Assembly (NCBI GenBank): GCA_963556495.2
Contig: OY747710.1
Span: 34,455,000 to 34,518,999 of the forward strand
Direction of reading: 5' to 3'
DNA: 64,000 bases
Origin: Valencia hispanica
Taxonomy: Eukaryota > Chordata > Actinopteri > Cyprinodontiformes > Valenciidae
This document shows positions 1 through 11,802 of the stretch, piece after piece; position 1 is the stretch's first letter, and every line of letters begins with the position of its first letter. The notes below the pieces were generated by a model that saw only the letters and a program-made list of their open reading frames with translations, had not been told where the DNA came from and ran no database searches. The translations under genes were made by a program, and so were the position numbers.

Positions 1-334
1 AATCTGAAACTAAGTAAAACAGTCAGCAGTCAAGAATGCGGAGCTGTGGACAGTTCAAAGCAAAGTTTTTAAACAATTACAGATGGCCACAACACAGACT
101 GAGAGCTTGTCGAATCATCTGCACATATAATTGACAGGAAGATCAGCAAAGGGAGTGAGACAGAGTGAGCCATATCTTGACAGGCTTCAGGTTAAAATGA
201 TTAATTACCTCCCAGGCTTCAGTGGGCCTGGCAACTTCCTCTGGTTACTGTGGTGTTGTGGGCTGCAGTGGCCCAGGGTCTAAGGCCTAAGGTGATGCTA
301 TCACAACTCTATCTTTTTTTTAAACGACAAAGCT

Positions 335-336
<2 letters not shown>
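1..336. other. No recognisable feature
   Basis: Unique-looking A/T-rich DNA with no convincing reading frame, repeat end or RNA gene. It runs directly into the microsatellite block that follows. Confidence 0.5.
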
Positions 337-374
<38 letters not shown>

Positions 375-470
375 TGATATATATATATATATCTTTATTG
401 ATATATATATATATATATCTACATCTATATAGATATAGATATATATCTATATATAAATAAAAGCCAGTTT

Positions 471-560
<90 letters not shown>
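337..560. repeat. Compound microsatellite (AC)n-(AT)n
   Basis: An (AC)n run at about 337-364 passes into interrupted AT repeats up to about 455. A pure (TA)n run then covers about 472-560. The short motif aataaaagcc appears just before and just after the pure TA tract, as if the tract expanded inside a duplicated word. Such tracts are prone to length error in assemblies. Confidence 0.97.
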
Positions 561-566
<6 letters not shown>

Positions 567-1440
567 AGCCCTTAAATTCCCTTAAATTCTGTGCCGGCTG
601 TGGTTCAGTGGGAAATGGTAGTGTGTTATTCAAAGGGATGTGATTCTGATTTTAGCTTTCCACTACCACATGTAGAGTTATCAGGTAAGATGCTAAGTCT
701 AAAGTCACTAACCGGTTTGCAATAGTTGTATGAATGGGTGTTTATGCAAGAGGGAGAATGTGATTCAGTATCAAAAGCAATTCAGTTTTTTAAACAAGTG
801 GTGAACAACTGCAGCCCATTTTTTATTTAGAATTTAAGCTGAAAATTACTGTATATGGATCTATTTATTGTTAATCTGTTTAAAAATAGTGAAATCTAAG
901 TTTAAACCCTCTTTGGTCAACTGACAATTTATTTTTTTAATTATTATTTTGCATAAGTTTGTCTTTGTCTTTGAAAAAAAAAGAAAAAAATACAACTTCT
1001 GTGTTTTGGTGGGGAATTTTTTTTTCTTCATGTTTTTATCTTTAACTTTTTAATAGACCTTACATACTAGACCATTGTGTGTCCCTACAGATATTTTGGG
1101 TAATTCACTAAAGATTATCTTATTGTTTTGAAATCCATTTAGAATTGCATGTTTTGTTGTTTTTCACTGGTAAGGATATATTTTCATAAACTGTAAATGT
1201 AACACTTTGCATATATGGGAGAAAAAATTAAAGTTTTTGATAACTTAGGACAGAAAGTTAACAATCAAGGACCCTTAGGTGTGCATCACGCTTTTAATTT
1301 ATCTCAGAGGCACTGACTGACATGTCATGTGAATGTGCATTTGGCTGGATTTTAGGCATGACTACGGCAGGGTCACGTTAACCAATTTTTTTCTGTATTG
1401 GTTTTTTAAATGGTGATGGAAATATCTGACGTCCATCAGT
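561..1440. other. No recognisable feature
   Basis: A/T-rich DNA with several homopolymer runs. I see no gene, RNA or clear repeat end here. The right edge passes into the hAT-like relic. Confidence 0.5.
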
Positions 1441-1900
1441 CATTTTGAGAGATTGCAATTTTCACCCCTGACCACATGGTGCAGACATTTTTAACTTTAG
1501 TTAATGTAACTAATCAATCAAAAATAGATTCATATAAGAACATCTGAGCGTCATTTCCGACCTGGACCATTTCAGACCCAATCCATCTCGCTATCCGGGA
1601 GCGCGTTGAAGAGTTACGAAGGCATGGAGCACATCTGTGACTGCACATACATAGACGGGTGGTAACAGATCACTTCACCTTAACCACTGATACAGAAGGA
1701 GCAATGCAGGGATTTCCTCCCACTGATGCAATCAGAAAAGCTGCCGTTGAGAGAGTATAGCCAAATTCTGATCACTTCAATTAGAGAAATGTTCCCCCTA
1801 TTTCAAAAGTTTGGCTGAAGTGACGGTTGTATATTCCAATGTCCAGAGCAGATTCTGCCTCTATAAGTGGGAGCGCAGTTCAGCTCCATGCCGAGAGTGC
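1441..1900 (+). mobile_element. hAT-like relic, same family as 19485-20013
   Basis: Several words recur in the same order in the second copy near 19.6-20.0 kb: 'ccctgaccacatggtgcagaca' type text, 'catctgagcgtcat', 'gatcacttcaattagagaaatgtt' type text and 'ttggctgaagtg'. The copies are diverged. The other copy lies in the body of a Tol2-like hAT transposon, so this is probably an internal fragment of the same family. No inverted ends or transposase frame are visible here. Confidence 0.5.
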
Positions 1901-3330
1901 AGGCTACAGCAGGTGAAATGTTCACAATACATGTAGTTTATTAATTTACTTCATGTGTGATGGCACGATGTGGATTCTCAGTTCAATTTGTTTGGATTGA
2001 ATATTAATTAAAATAAATGACAATTAAATACTACTGAATATGTTATCCTTTTAAAAATTGTCGGCTAAAATTAGATTATGACCAGACTTTTTTGACGCAG
2101 TCAGTCAAAATGACCCACAATAAAAAAAATTATAGCGCACCGTCTGAGCCACGGTGAAAGTCCTAAGTTCATCTAAAAAATATGCAGAGGGGGCTCATCC
2201 TTGGTGAGACCTTGGAATGAATGATATGAATGAGAAAAACTTGAGTGAACTTTTAGAATGTTTTTATGTGCTTTGTTCCGCTTCTTGCTATACTTACCTA
2301 TATTACCACAAGCCTTTGGTATTATCATCCCACTCTCCTATAACCCAAATAGTGTCTCACTCTCTCTCTCCCATACGATTATCCTCACACAGCCCTATAC
2401 CCCTCCTTCCATTTTTCCTTGGAAGAATTTTAGATTTGTAATTTATTATTTGCAAGCGAAACTGTTATCACAGTCAGTTTGCTATCGGGGGCCACTTCAT
2501 TAATCACCTGGCCTTTCCTCTTCATTTGTTCCCAGATAGGCTGTGGTTCACTGGGTTCCAGGCACTGATATAAAATGTGGAGGTAAGAATCACCTCCTAC
2601 TTTTTATCAAATGCTGAGAAGGCAGTCAAATAGAAAAAAAAACACAAACTCCAGAGATGTATGGGGAACAAGTATCTCTGTTTTTATTAACTCTGTTCTA
2701 TTGTGAAATCAACTGAAACATGACAATATACAATCTAAGTTTTAGATTTAAAAATTCACCTAAAACACATTTTTGCAGAAAAGAAATGCAGCCAGACAAC
2801 CTGAGGGAAACAGTACACTAGCCTCAGCATATGGAACTAATCATGATACCTTGGCTCATTTAATGGTAGTACTGCAAACAAAACAGATTCCTCTTTGGGT
2901 TTTTACTTTTACTAAGACTCTTTTACTAAGACACATCATTATGAACATGGTAGTTTTATAAAGATTACCACACCATAAGTTGCAAAACAAGTGCTAATTT
3001 AATCCTTTTGATCGCGCAAATTGAGGTCTCATAACCAGGTTGTCCATCAAAAAAAACTGATGCTTAGGAAATAAAAACTACAAAGAATAAACAATAAAAA
3101 AGAATCTTAACATTAACCAAAAGATCAAGGCTTGCCTTCAAATGTGTGCCTGTAAGTTAAAAAAAAACTTTGTTCCTGAAAAACCTTTTTAAAATATTAT
3201 TTATTTGTGAGACAGTCCAGCAGGAACATATTTTTGTTTGAGTAAATGTAAACGTTTTTCATTTCCTTGCTGAATCTAAGATGAGGCTCATTTAAAAGAA
3301 ATAGGTATTTAACAGTGTTAACTGTTACCC
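1901..3330. other. No recognisable feature
   Basis: A/T-rich sequence with short low-complexity open frames near 2217-2503 and 2773-2961, which I do not consider genes. No repeat family was recognised. Confidence 0.5.
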
Positions 3331-3332
3331 AT

Positions 3333-3739
3333 CTACTCCTTTTCTGTACCTATTTTGTCCTGTTTGGGGTTCTGAGGGATCCGCAACCTATTCCTAAACA
3401 TATATAGTATTATATTGAATGTTTTATGTTTTTTTTCTTCACATCTTTCTATAAAACCAGGCTGGTTGTGTCCCCTCCTTGACCACAAAGTTAGGCTGTA
3501 AAGATAAATATTAGGAGTACCCAAACAAGTGAATTTGGCAAATGCTTGGAAAAAAACTGTAAAAATTGCTCCAAAACCGGGGCGTTTCCTGGACCTGTAA
3601 ACATTGGGGGCTGAGCCCACACCCTCGTAAAGAAATTTGGGGGAACGTACGTGGTAAAAAGGCTTTTTATTAAACATTTCTTGAGCATTGTGGGCACCTT
3701 GTTAAAAGCCAAATACAGCAATACGTACTTAAAATGCAT
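3333..3739 (-). other. Unrecognised minus-strand reading frames
   Basis: Two overlapping minus-strand frames (114 codons at 3333-3677 and 82 codons at 3491-3739) cover a stretch slightly richer in G/C than its surroundings. Neither has a domain I recognise, and no promoter, splice site or partner gene supports translation. The text looks like interspersed-repeat DNA rather than a host exon, but I cannot name a family. Confidence 0.2.
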
Positions 3740-5447
3740 TTATTTTCAAACTTTAACGTGACAATGTAAAGAAGATCTCTAAAATCAGTATTAGGTAGGA
3801 CGGGATGATAAAATTAGTCAATAGGTAACAGTTAATGTCCTTTTTTTCTCTCCCTGACAAAAGTTAGTTCATTGTCAGGTTGCATGGTGGATCTCCATTC
3901 CTCATTCTCTGTCCTGTCTAGGTCCTCTGTAAACCAAGTATAACATCAGATTTCTTTTTATCATGATAGATGTTATTAAAATGTTATCATAAAAGGAACT
4001 GGCCTTTGCAACATGATTAGCATTCCAGTGTCATTTTTTGGGAGAATTGGCTCATTTATATAGTTTTAACTAGAAAAGCCCTCGGAGAGAGCAGACCTCC
4101 ACTAAGGCAGCTCAGTCCCAGTCAAGACAGCAGTCTCTCAGAACAAAAGTAAAACTTGATTTAATCAGTGCTGTAGTCTAGTTAATTCTAGTGGTATACT
4201 CTGATTGGTTTCCTCCCAGACAATCATCAGTCAAAATGTTAAATCAGTCATTGATTAGTCAGTGATTGTAATCCTGCCCTGCTTTCTGAAGCAGCTCCTT
4301 CTATTCTGTATTTATGAAGATGCCTACATTATCACTTTTTGTGTAAATAATATTCTAATGAATGATAAGACACAGAAACAGCTTTAGTTAGTTAGAATTA
4401 TTTATGGATTTTAAGTATTTATGCTTACGTCAATCTTTAAACCCTCATTTTGTGACTCTGATGTGACTCATTCGGTCTAGGCCCCGCCCCCTTTTCATTA
4501 CAGCCCGGCTTTTATTTTGGTGGTAACACCAAGATCATCACTGGCCCCCATTTAGCCCTCTTTAAATAGTTCCTAGATACACCCCTGCTCAGCAGTCTTA
4601 ATGAAGTATGTTTAGGCTTATATAAACATTATTATTTAAGCAGCATTACCTGTAATCATTTTGAATACGATGCACTGAATTAAACTCACTTTAGGGTTAA
4701 ACACAGCGGGTCTGACACACATTAATAAATACCGTCATTAATTCAAACTCTTAGAAAAGTCTCTGTTTTGGAGCTTTGTGCATAAAGTTCTGGTGCTGCT
4801 AAAAGCAAGCGGCCAGTTACGGGCCGGGAGAAAGCTTGCAATGAGCTGCACTCTGGGGTGATAAGGAGCCATAGTGAGACACAGATCAAAGGGGAGACGC
4901 AGACCAACGCACTTCGGTCAAAAATGTCCGACGAGTTGAAGTTCTTCTCCAGACAATTTTAACTTGCATTAGTAATGTCCAACTGAAGTGTTTTCACAAA
5001 CACTGCTTTGGATCTGACTAATTTCATATAATCTGAAGACATAAAGAATATAAACTGTTTGTTTACCTGTTTTATGTGTTGGCCCAGAGTTTTGCCGCTC
5101 ACTGCCAACCGTCCCAACTAAAGAATTCTCCCTCTTAGTTCTGTCAAAAATCAGCTGATGTACATTTTCTGTCAGGACCGCTCTAGAGGTTGTAATAAAC
5201 ACTGGGCTGTCAGCCAATAAGACACAGAAGATTCCCCGCACAGCTCTTCTCTGATCGGTCATACCATCGTGCCTCTGTTTCATTCACTGAAATCAGGAAA
5301 TTACAACACTGCCTTCTTTGTTAATGTCGTGGGGTGGCTCCGTTAATGTAAACTTATTCCTCCTGGGGTGAAAAAAAAAACATTCAGGGCTTGATGAGAA
5401 ATGTTCGGGGCTAGGGCAGGGAATGCCCAGGCCAGGCAACGCCACTG
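3740..5447. mobile_element. Possible hAT relics with ends at 4588 and 5447
   Basis: Two words resemble inner-to-outer hAT right ends: 'ctagatacacccctg' ending at 4588 and 'caggcaacgccactg' ending at 5447. In reverse complement these start CAGGGGTG and CAGTGGCG, in keeping with hAT termini. No partner left ends were found, so boundaries are unknown and the stretch may hold two truncated elements or chance matches. The 104-codon frame at 4969-5283 on the minus strand has no recognised domain. Confidence 0.3.
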
Positions 5448-5814
5448 CTCCAAATCTTACGAATGCCATTGTCTTTACAGTTTACAGAGGTGCTTGTTTT
5501 AATTTTTACCAAACGTTTTACAGAGTGATCACTTTACAGTGAGAATTGTTTACATGCAAAAGCAAAGGCTGAGCTTCCCAAAGCCCAAATGATGCCAGGA
5601 TAAAGAACAAAGATCCCTAACAAGATGAACAAGAGACGTCACAGGCGCTTTGTTGGAGCAAACCTTAGGGAACAAGGAGTTAAATCTATTTTTTTTCTTT
5701 GCTATTATCACAGCAAATAAACTGATAAATTTAGAAACACTGTCAGTAAAAAAAGCAAAAATATTAGAAATAATGTACAGAATGTTTCAGAAATATGGCG
5801 TAAAAGTATGGTAC

Positions 5815-5915
5815 TACCTGCGATGGACTGGTGACCAGTCCAGGCTGTACCTCTCGCCAGATGACTGCTGGCTGGCCAGATGATTGCTGGAGATAGGCAC
5901 CAATCCCCCCCCCAC
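5815..5915 (+). repeat. Teleost interspersed repeat fragment
   Basis: The text 'ctgcgatggactggtgacc' followed by 'ctgtacctctcgcc' and 'gagataggcacc' matches a very common fish repeat tail, also seen at 27396-27512. It is a short, decayed copy with a small internal repetition ('gatgactgctggctggcca' / 'gatgattgctgg'). Confidence 0.6.
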
Positions 5916-6119
5916 CTCCCTCAGTTTGCTTGCTGGGAAACACAAAGTTAGTTCAAATGGTTCACATTCCCTTAGGAATTGCTAGGACAACTATCCTCCA
6001 GAACTGGAAAAATAAAAAATGTTCTTAGTATTAATCATAATCGTGATCTCTTGTTGGACCACATAGGTCTTGAGACAGCCTTTGCCTCCACATCTGATCA
6101 ATCTTTCTGGGCTCCTTTG

Positions 6120-6600
6120 ATCGGCTCCATCACATAGTTGGGGTGGGAGGCCTTTGGTTTTGTCGTGTGGGACATTGTTGCTGAGGTGGGGGGTTTTGGG
6201 GTTAGGGGCATCTGGGGGAGGTTCTTGGGGATGGGATCGTTATGTGGATCAGGCGCTGGGTGCCGTGGCCCCCACCTGGGGTGGGGCTTTGGTGGCTTTG
6301 GGTGGTTAACTCCTGGTGGCATGGGTTACTGGCTGCTCCTGGGTGGGTCTGGGGTGGGCTTGGGGGCTCAGGGTTCTGGGGTGCCCCGCCCATTGGCTGT
6401 GGTCCTGGCTGGGGTTTGGCCAGTGTGGGTATCTCTTTTGCCAGTGTGTGGGGGTTGTGGTTGGATGTGTGTTGCCTTTTTTTTCTTTTTCTCTGGGCTG
6501 TTTCTCATCGCTGATTTCTGGTTGGCTTTTCACCTTTGCATGTTGGGCTGATGACTAAAGTGGATGGGTGGCGTTTCTGGGCTTGATCAGTTTTTGGGCA
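6120..6600 (+). repeat. G-rich strand-skewed repeat
   Basis: About 450 bp in which the plus strand is strongly G/T-rich with many runs of three or more G. Open frames run through it on both strands only because the composition lacks stop codons. It resembles the G-rich stretch at 51080-51350, which lies downstream of a LINE reverse-transcriptase end, and the reverse complement of 17707-19472. I infer a 5'-truncated LINE 3'UTR, but no RT remnant adjoins it. Confidence 0.45.
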
Positions 6601-7428
6601 ATTTATGCCAACGCTGATACTGCATGTGACCCCTCATGCATGCATATGCAATAATTACAAGATCACAGTTGATTTTGATATATACTATAATATTTTTTTT
6701 TATAAGGATGAAAAAAGTGCCATTTAATTAAAACGAATAAAATTATTCAGATAATTTGCCATGGTTTTAAGATGATTTCACGCGACTAATGTCTGATATT
6801 GAGGCTACCAAAGAACAGGTTGAAAAAAATGACCCATAAACATGATCACTAAACAAGTAATGTTTGGGTTAAAATCAATTATTGTTTAACTTTTTGGTTA
6901 AAATAAAAAGAATCATAATAAAAAACACTATCATAATGTCCAATAATACTTTTCTTGACAAGAAGTCTAATTTGGATAGCAAAAATCATACCTATTTCTC
7001 GACTTTTTGGGGAATTCCCAAAGTGTGAGTCCTGAATATAGCTAGCACATGCTTGCAGTGACTGCAGTAACTGTAATAAGATAATGATATCTAAGCTGAA
7101 CAGATCTTTTTTTGAGAACTACAAGAAACTTAAAAGAACTAAAAGAAATAACACAACCTATTGACATTTTCACTATTGTAGGACATGATTTCACCATCTT
7201 ACCATTTTTTAGGTTGATACATCTAGTTTCCTCATCAACCCAACAAACTGGGTCACTGGTATCAACCCAATGTCTGGATAAATCTATGAAACGTGTGCGC
7301 GCGTGTGTGTGTTTGCGTGTATGTACTGTTTTTGGATCCTTTGCAAGGTAGAACTCTTTGAAAAGTAAATAGTAAATAGTATTAGTACTCATTCTATTAA
7401 AGTTGGCATTTCAGATATTTAAACATAT
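6601..7428. other. No recognisable feature
   Basis: A/T-rich DNA with a short GT-rich run near 7292-7322. The minus-strand 116-codon frame at 7042-7392 shows no recognised domain. Confidence 0.45.
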
Positions 7429-7441
7429 AAAAAAAAAAAAA

Positions 7442-8147
7442 ATTCAATTCAGTTTATTTATATAGCGCTAAATTCCCAACAGATGTCATCTCAAGGCACT
7501 TAATAAGAAGTCATTTCAATACATTTATACAAACACTCCAATCAGTTAAAAAGTTTCCTATTTAAGGAATCCCAGCAGATTGTGCCAGTCATTGGCGTGA
7601 GGTTGGGCCCCGTTGATGCAGACTTTCCAACCACAGAAATCGTTCAGCGATCCCTCATACTGACCAAGCATGTAGCGACGGTGGAGAGGAAAAACTCCCC
7701 TTTAACAGGAAGAAACCTCCAACAGAACCAGGCTCAGTAGGAGCGGCCATCTGCCACGACCGTCTGGGGGTTTGAGAAGACAGAGCAGAGACACAGAAGG
7801 AACAGAAGATCTGATATAAGAGTACTTTCTATGTTACAGAAAGTAAAAAGTTGATAACATGACACGGTGGATGTTCAGTTACTGGGAGCATCATCCCAGC
7901 CGATGCCCCCCGTCCAACAGGGCATTGCAGCCAACCAGGATACCAGACCAGGTATATCTTCTATGGAGAGAAAAACACTGAGATAAAACAAAGTTAACAG
8001 TCGAAATAACAGAATGTTCTGTAATACAACTGGAGAGTAGTAGGAGAAAAGGAAGGAGAAGTGAAGAAAATGGGTAAGTCTGTCCTCCAGCAGTCTAAGC
8101 CTATAGCAGCATAACTACAGAGATAGCTCAGGATGACCTAAGCCACT
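7442..8147 (-). other. L2 LINE 3'UTR
   Basis: Follows the RT stop codon. The text near 7450-7500 (reverse complement of 'tttatatagcgctaaattc' and 'gatgtcatctcaaggcactt') is a widespread fish LINE tail that also appears at 29800-29870. Parts of this UTR recur in opposite orientation at 38675-39060, where they are separated from their RT end by a MITE. Confidence 0.8.
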
Positions 8148-8869
8148 CTAACTATAAGCTTTATCAAAAAGGAAAGTTTTAAGCCTGGCCTTAAAAGTAA
8201 ACAGAGTGTCTGCCTCACGGACTAAAACTGGGAGCTGGTTCCACAGGAGAGGAGCCAGATAACTAAAAGATCTGCCTCCCATTCCACTTTTATAAATCCT
8301 AGGAACTACAAGTAAACCTGCAGTCTGAGAGCGAAGTGCTCTGTTGGGAACATATGGAACAATCAGATCTCTGATGTATGATGGAGCTTGATTATTAATG
8401 GCTTTGTATGTAGGAAGCAGGATCTTAAACATTTAACAGGGAGCCAATCAAGGGAAGCTAAAACCGGAGAAATGTGATCTCTCTTTTTAATATTTATCAG
8501 AACTCTTGCTGCTGCATTTTGGATCAACTGAAGGCTTTTAATGGCATTTTGTGGACTTCCTGATAGTAAAGAATTACAGTAGTCCAGCCTTGAGGTAACA
8601 AATGCATGGACTAGTTTCTCAGCATCACTCCTGGACAGGATGTTTCAAATTTTAGCAATATTCCGGAGGTGAAAGAAAAAAATCCTAGAAACCTGTTTTA
8701 TATGGGATTTAATTGTCAAGTCTTGGTCAAAAATAAAGCCCAGGTTCTTTACGTTATTACTTTGGGCCAATTTAATGCCATCCAGATGAAGTGATTGACT
8801 AATCAGTTTATTTTTTAGAACTTCTGGTCCAAAGACAGCAACTTCTGTCTTGTCAGAATTTAAGAGCAA
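8148..8869 (-). pseudogene. L2 reverse transcriptase, C-terminal part
   Basis: Frames 8645-8869 and 8148-8432 together encode the region after the RT palm, with the conserved L2/CR1-type words 'LLLNSDKTEV', 'LGFIFDQDL', 'YKAINNQAPSYIRDL', 'LWNQLPV' and 'FKARLKTFLFDKAY'. Between them (8433-8644) plus-strand text still reads as the 'RLDYCNALLSG' and 'IQNAAARVL' type region when reverse-complemented, but the frame is broken. This domain follows the catalytic core and helps bind template RNA in the family. It ends in the natural stop and joins the 3'UTR. Confidence 0.85.
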
Positions 8870-8884
8870 AAAATTTAGAGTCTT

Positions 8885-9432
8885 CTATGTTTTTATGTCT
8901 TCCAGACATGCCTGTAATCTACCTAACTGACTGGGTTCATCAGGATTTATGGATAAATATAGTTGCTGTCTAATGATTCTACCAATTGGGAGCATATATC
9001 TGGTGAAAAGAATTGGTCCAAGCACAGAACCCTGTGGAACTCCACAAGTAACCATTGAGAGTGAAGATGATTTATCATTTAGATGAACAAACTGGAATCT
9101 ATCAGACAAATATGATTTAAACCAGCCTAGTGCTGTTCCTTTGATCCCTGCAGCATGTTCAAGTCTTTCTAAGAGAATATTATGATTGACTGTGTCAAAA
9201 GCAGCACTGAGATCTAACAAAACCAGAACAGACACAATCCATTATCTGAGGCCATGAGAATATAATTAATAACTCTCACCAGTGCTGTTTCAGTGCTATG
9301 ATAAGCTCTAAAACCTGACTGAAACTCTTCAAACAGCTCGTTACTGTTTAGATGCTCACACACTTGATTAGCAACTATTTTCTCAAGGACTTTGGACAAG
9401 AAAGGAAGATTAGATATAGGTCTGTAATTCAC
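8885..9432 (-). pseudogene. L2 reverse transcriptase core lacking YADD
   Basis: Two overlapping frames (9214-9432 and 8885-9235) carry RT motifs in order: '[16 protein letters not shown]', '[15 protein letters not shown]', '[14 protein letters not shown]' with the first catalytic Asp, and 'GVPQGSVLGPILF'. The next expected block, containing the catalytic Y-A-D-D, is absent: 'LPIGRIIRQ' joins straight to 'QLYLSINPDEP' with the frame kept. A frameshift separates the two frames near 9215-9235. The enzyme cannot be active without the two missing Asp residues. Upstream, a 9433-9616 linker has lost frame relative to the endonuclease. Confidence 0.9.
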
Positions 9433-9616
9433 TAAGTCATCTTGATCAAGGGAAGGTTTCTTGAGTAAAGGTTTAATTACAGCTATTTAAAATGCTTGTG
9501 GTACGTATCTGTTTACTAAGGATAGATTCATCATATCCAAAATGGGGCCAGGAACCAAATGGAACACTTCCTTAAATAATTTGGTTGGGATTGGGTCCAA
9601 CATACAAGTTGAAGGT

Positions 9617-10852
9617 TTAGATGGGGCTAATATTTTTGAAAATTCCGAAAAAATATGCTGTTCTAGCTTGTCGAAGGGTCTTTTTATACAGCAGTAGACT
9701 GTTATTCCAGGTTAAATAGGAATCCTCTAGATGTGTAGAGCGCCATTTTCTCTCCAACTTCCTAGTATTCTGCTTTAAGATATGCAACTCTGTATTAAAC
9801 CAAGGAGTCAGCCTCCTATGGCTACCCACTTTCTTTTTTAAGGAGGCTACACAATCTAATGCCAAACGCAATGAGGAAGTAACGCTGTGAACCAGACCAT
9901 CAATTTCTGAAGGATTAGAGATAGAATTGCTGCCATCCACTGTGTTACCCTGAGACACTGAGGAAAGTAAGAATGGAACAGATTCTTTAAAAATTGTTAC
10001 AGAATTGTCTGAAAAAGCTCTACTATAATGAAATTTTCTTTCAGATTTAAGATGGTCAGTTAAAGTAAATTCAAAAGTTATCAAAAAATGGTCAGACAGA
10101 ACCGGGTTATGTGGGAGGACTGTTATTTCCTCACACTCAATGTGGTATGTCAGTACAAGGTCCAAAGTGTGTTTACCCGAGTGTGTGGATCCCTGTACTT
10201 TTTGAATAAAGCCAATTGAGTCTAAAATAGCATTAAAGGCTGCATTTAGGCTATCACTTTCAGTGTCCACATGAATATTGAAGTCCCCCACTATAATGAC
10301 CCTATCAGTATTTAATACTAAATCAGATAAAAAATGTGAGATCTGATCCAAGAATTGAGAGTAAGGGCCTGGTGGAAGATACAAAACCACAAACAAAAAT
10401 GGTCTTAATGTTTTGCAACTTGGATGAGGAAAATTAAGGGTTAGATGTGCAAAAGAACTGTAGCTATCAATTGGTCTGGGACTAATTAGAAAATCAGAAC
10501 AAAAAATGGTTGCAACTCCTCCTCGCCCAGTACTTCTAGGAATGTGAAAATGTAAATGATTGGAAGGAGTTGACTTATTTATACTGACATAATCCTCCTG
10601 CTGCAACCAGGTTTCTGTGAGACAAAGCAAATCGATGTGATTATCACAAATCAAGTAATTTACTAACAAAGTCTTTGAGGAGAGAGATCTTATGTTTAAT
10701 AAACCACATTTAATAGATTTATTTTTCTGTTCAGTCAAAGTTGTATTTATCTTTATGAGATTTCCATGATTTGCTTTTGTTGGCTTAACTTTTAATCCAT
10801 TTAACTTTGACCGTGGGTATGACACTGTTTCTATAGGGTAATGGGTGGGCAA
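9617..10852 (-). pseudogene. L2 ORF2 AP endonuclease domain
   Basis: A 411-codon frame with the apurinic/apyrimidinic endonuclease fold of non-LTR elements. Motifs visible: 'LLNIRSL' (Asn53), 'LTETWL' (Glu80), 'LYLPPG' (Tyr158), 'VGDFNIHVD' (Asp190, Asn192), 'HTLDLVLT' (Asp231) and 'SDHFLI' (Asp254, His255). All expected catalytic positions are present, so this part was under constraint until recently. In the family it cuts the target DNA strand to prime reverse transcription. The frame ends soon after '[10 protein letters not shown]', where a deletion seems to join to 'IFKNISPI' before the RT. The true ORF2 start may lie slightly upstream. Confidence 0.92.
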
Positions 10853-10918
10853 CAGTACAGAAGCAGCAGAGAGGTGGGTTAAACTACGACTCGGTTTCCT
10901 GGTCTGGACCCTGGGTTG

Positions 10919-11440
10919 TCAGTGTTTTGGAGGACTAATAAATTTGGCCATATTCCTAGAAAGAAGAGCTGCTCCATCCAAAGTGGGATGGATGCCTTCA
11001 CTCCAGATCAGACCAGGTTTTCCCCAAAATGTTCGCCAGTTATCAATGTAGCCCACATCGTCTGCAGGACACCACCTAGACAACCATTGATGGAATGACA
11101 GCATGCGGCTAAACATGTCGTCACTGGTCCGATCGGGCAGGGGACCAGAAAAGATTACAGAGTCTGACATAGTTTTGGAAAACGTACACACCGAAGCAAC
11201 ACTAATTTTAGTGACCTCCGATTGGCGTAACCGGATGTCGTTACCGCCAGCGTGAATAACAATCTTACTGTATTTACGCTTATCTTTAGCCAGCAATTTC
11301 AGGTAGGATTTGATGTCGCCCGTTCTGGCCTCTGGCAAGCATTTGACTTTGGTCAATGGTCTCTCTAATGCCACGTTTCTGACTATGGAGCTGCCAATTA
11401 CCAGGGTCGTCTTCTCATCGGGTGTGTTGCTGAGCGGGGA
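10919..11440 (-). pseudogene. L2 ORF1 SGNH esterase domain
   Basis: The 151-codon frame 10919-11374, plus upstream in-frame text to about 11415, encodes an SGNH-type hydrolase. Visible are '[13 protein letters not shown]' (the block with the nucleophile Ser, partly upstream of the first Met), 'IHAGGNDIR' (Gly-Gly-Asn-Asp block), and '[18 protein letters not shown]' (His block). The residue three before the His is Glu where Asp is usual. Esterase-type ORF1 proteins are known from fish L2 and CR1 elements and may act on membranes or lipids; the role is unsettled. A frameshift near 11415 separates it from the N-terminal part. Confidence 0.85.
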
Positions 11441-11802
11441 AAATCTGTTAGAAACGTGGACCGGTTGGTGGTGGCCTGTGGGCTGGGTCCTGGACTATGC
11501 TTCCTACGTACCGTCACCCAGCCGGCCTGAGGTCCCGGCTGCGCGGGCTCTACGGGAGGACGGCTAGGGGGTTCTATCTTTGTTGGCTCCACGCTGACTA
11601 ACGGGCCTCAGCTATCTGCTGGTTTTTCAACAGCGCGGAACCGGGTCTCTAATTCCGATACCCTCGCCTCCAAAGCTACAAAAAAATTACATTTACTACA
11701 GTTACCACTATCACTAAAGGAGGCTGGGAAGTAACTAAACATCTGACACAGAGAGCAAGAGAGAAGAGAAGAGTTAGAGACAGGAGAAAGAAGAGTAGCC
11801 AT
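11398..11802 (-). pseudogene. L2 ORF1 N-terminal zinc/coiled-coil part
   Basis: Starts with ATG at 11802. The first 65 codons hold paired cysteines (C16-x2-C19 and C35-x2-C38), a likely zinc-binding motif, followed by a short coiled coil 'LEARVSELETRFRAVE'. A TGA at 11610-11608 interrupts the frame, after which the same frame reads on through a Pro-rich linker with 'GWVTVRRKH' to a stop at 11398. The esterase continues in another frame. In this LINE type, the coiled coil is thought to let ORF1 protein oligomerise on RNA. Confidence 0.8.

Noticed and set aside
2217..2503. Two overlapping small ORFs
   Set aside because: Low-complexity Ser/Pro/His-rich translation in a TC-rich stretch; no support as coding.
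6098..6558. Overlapping frames of up to 137 codons in the G-rich block
   Set aside because: Gly/Trp-rich or Pro-rich translations on opposite strands reflect composition only.
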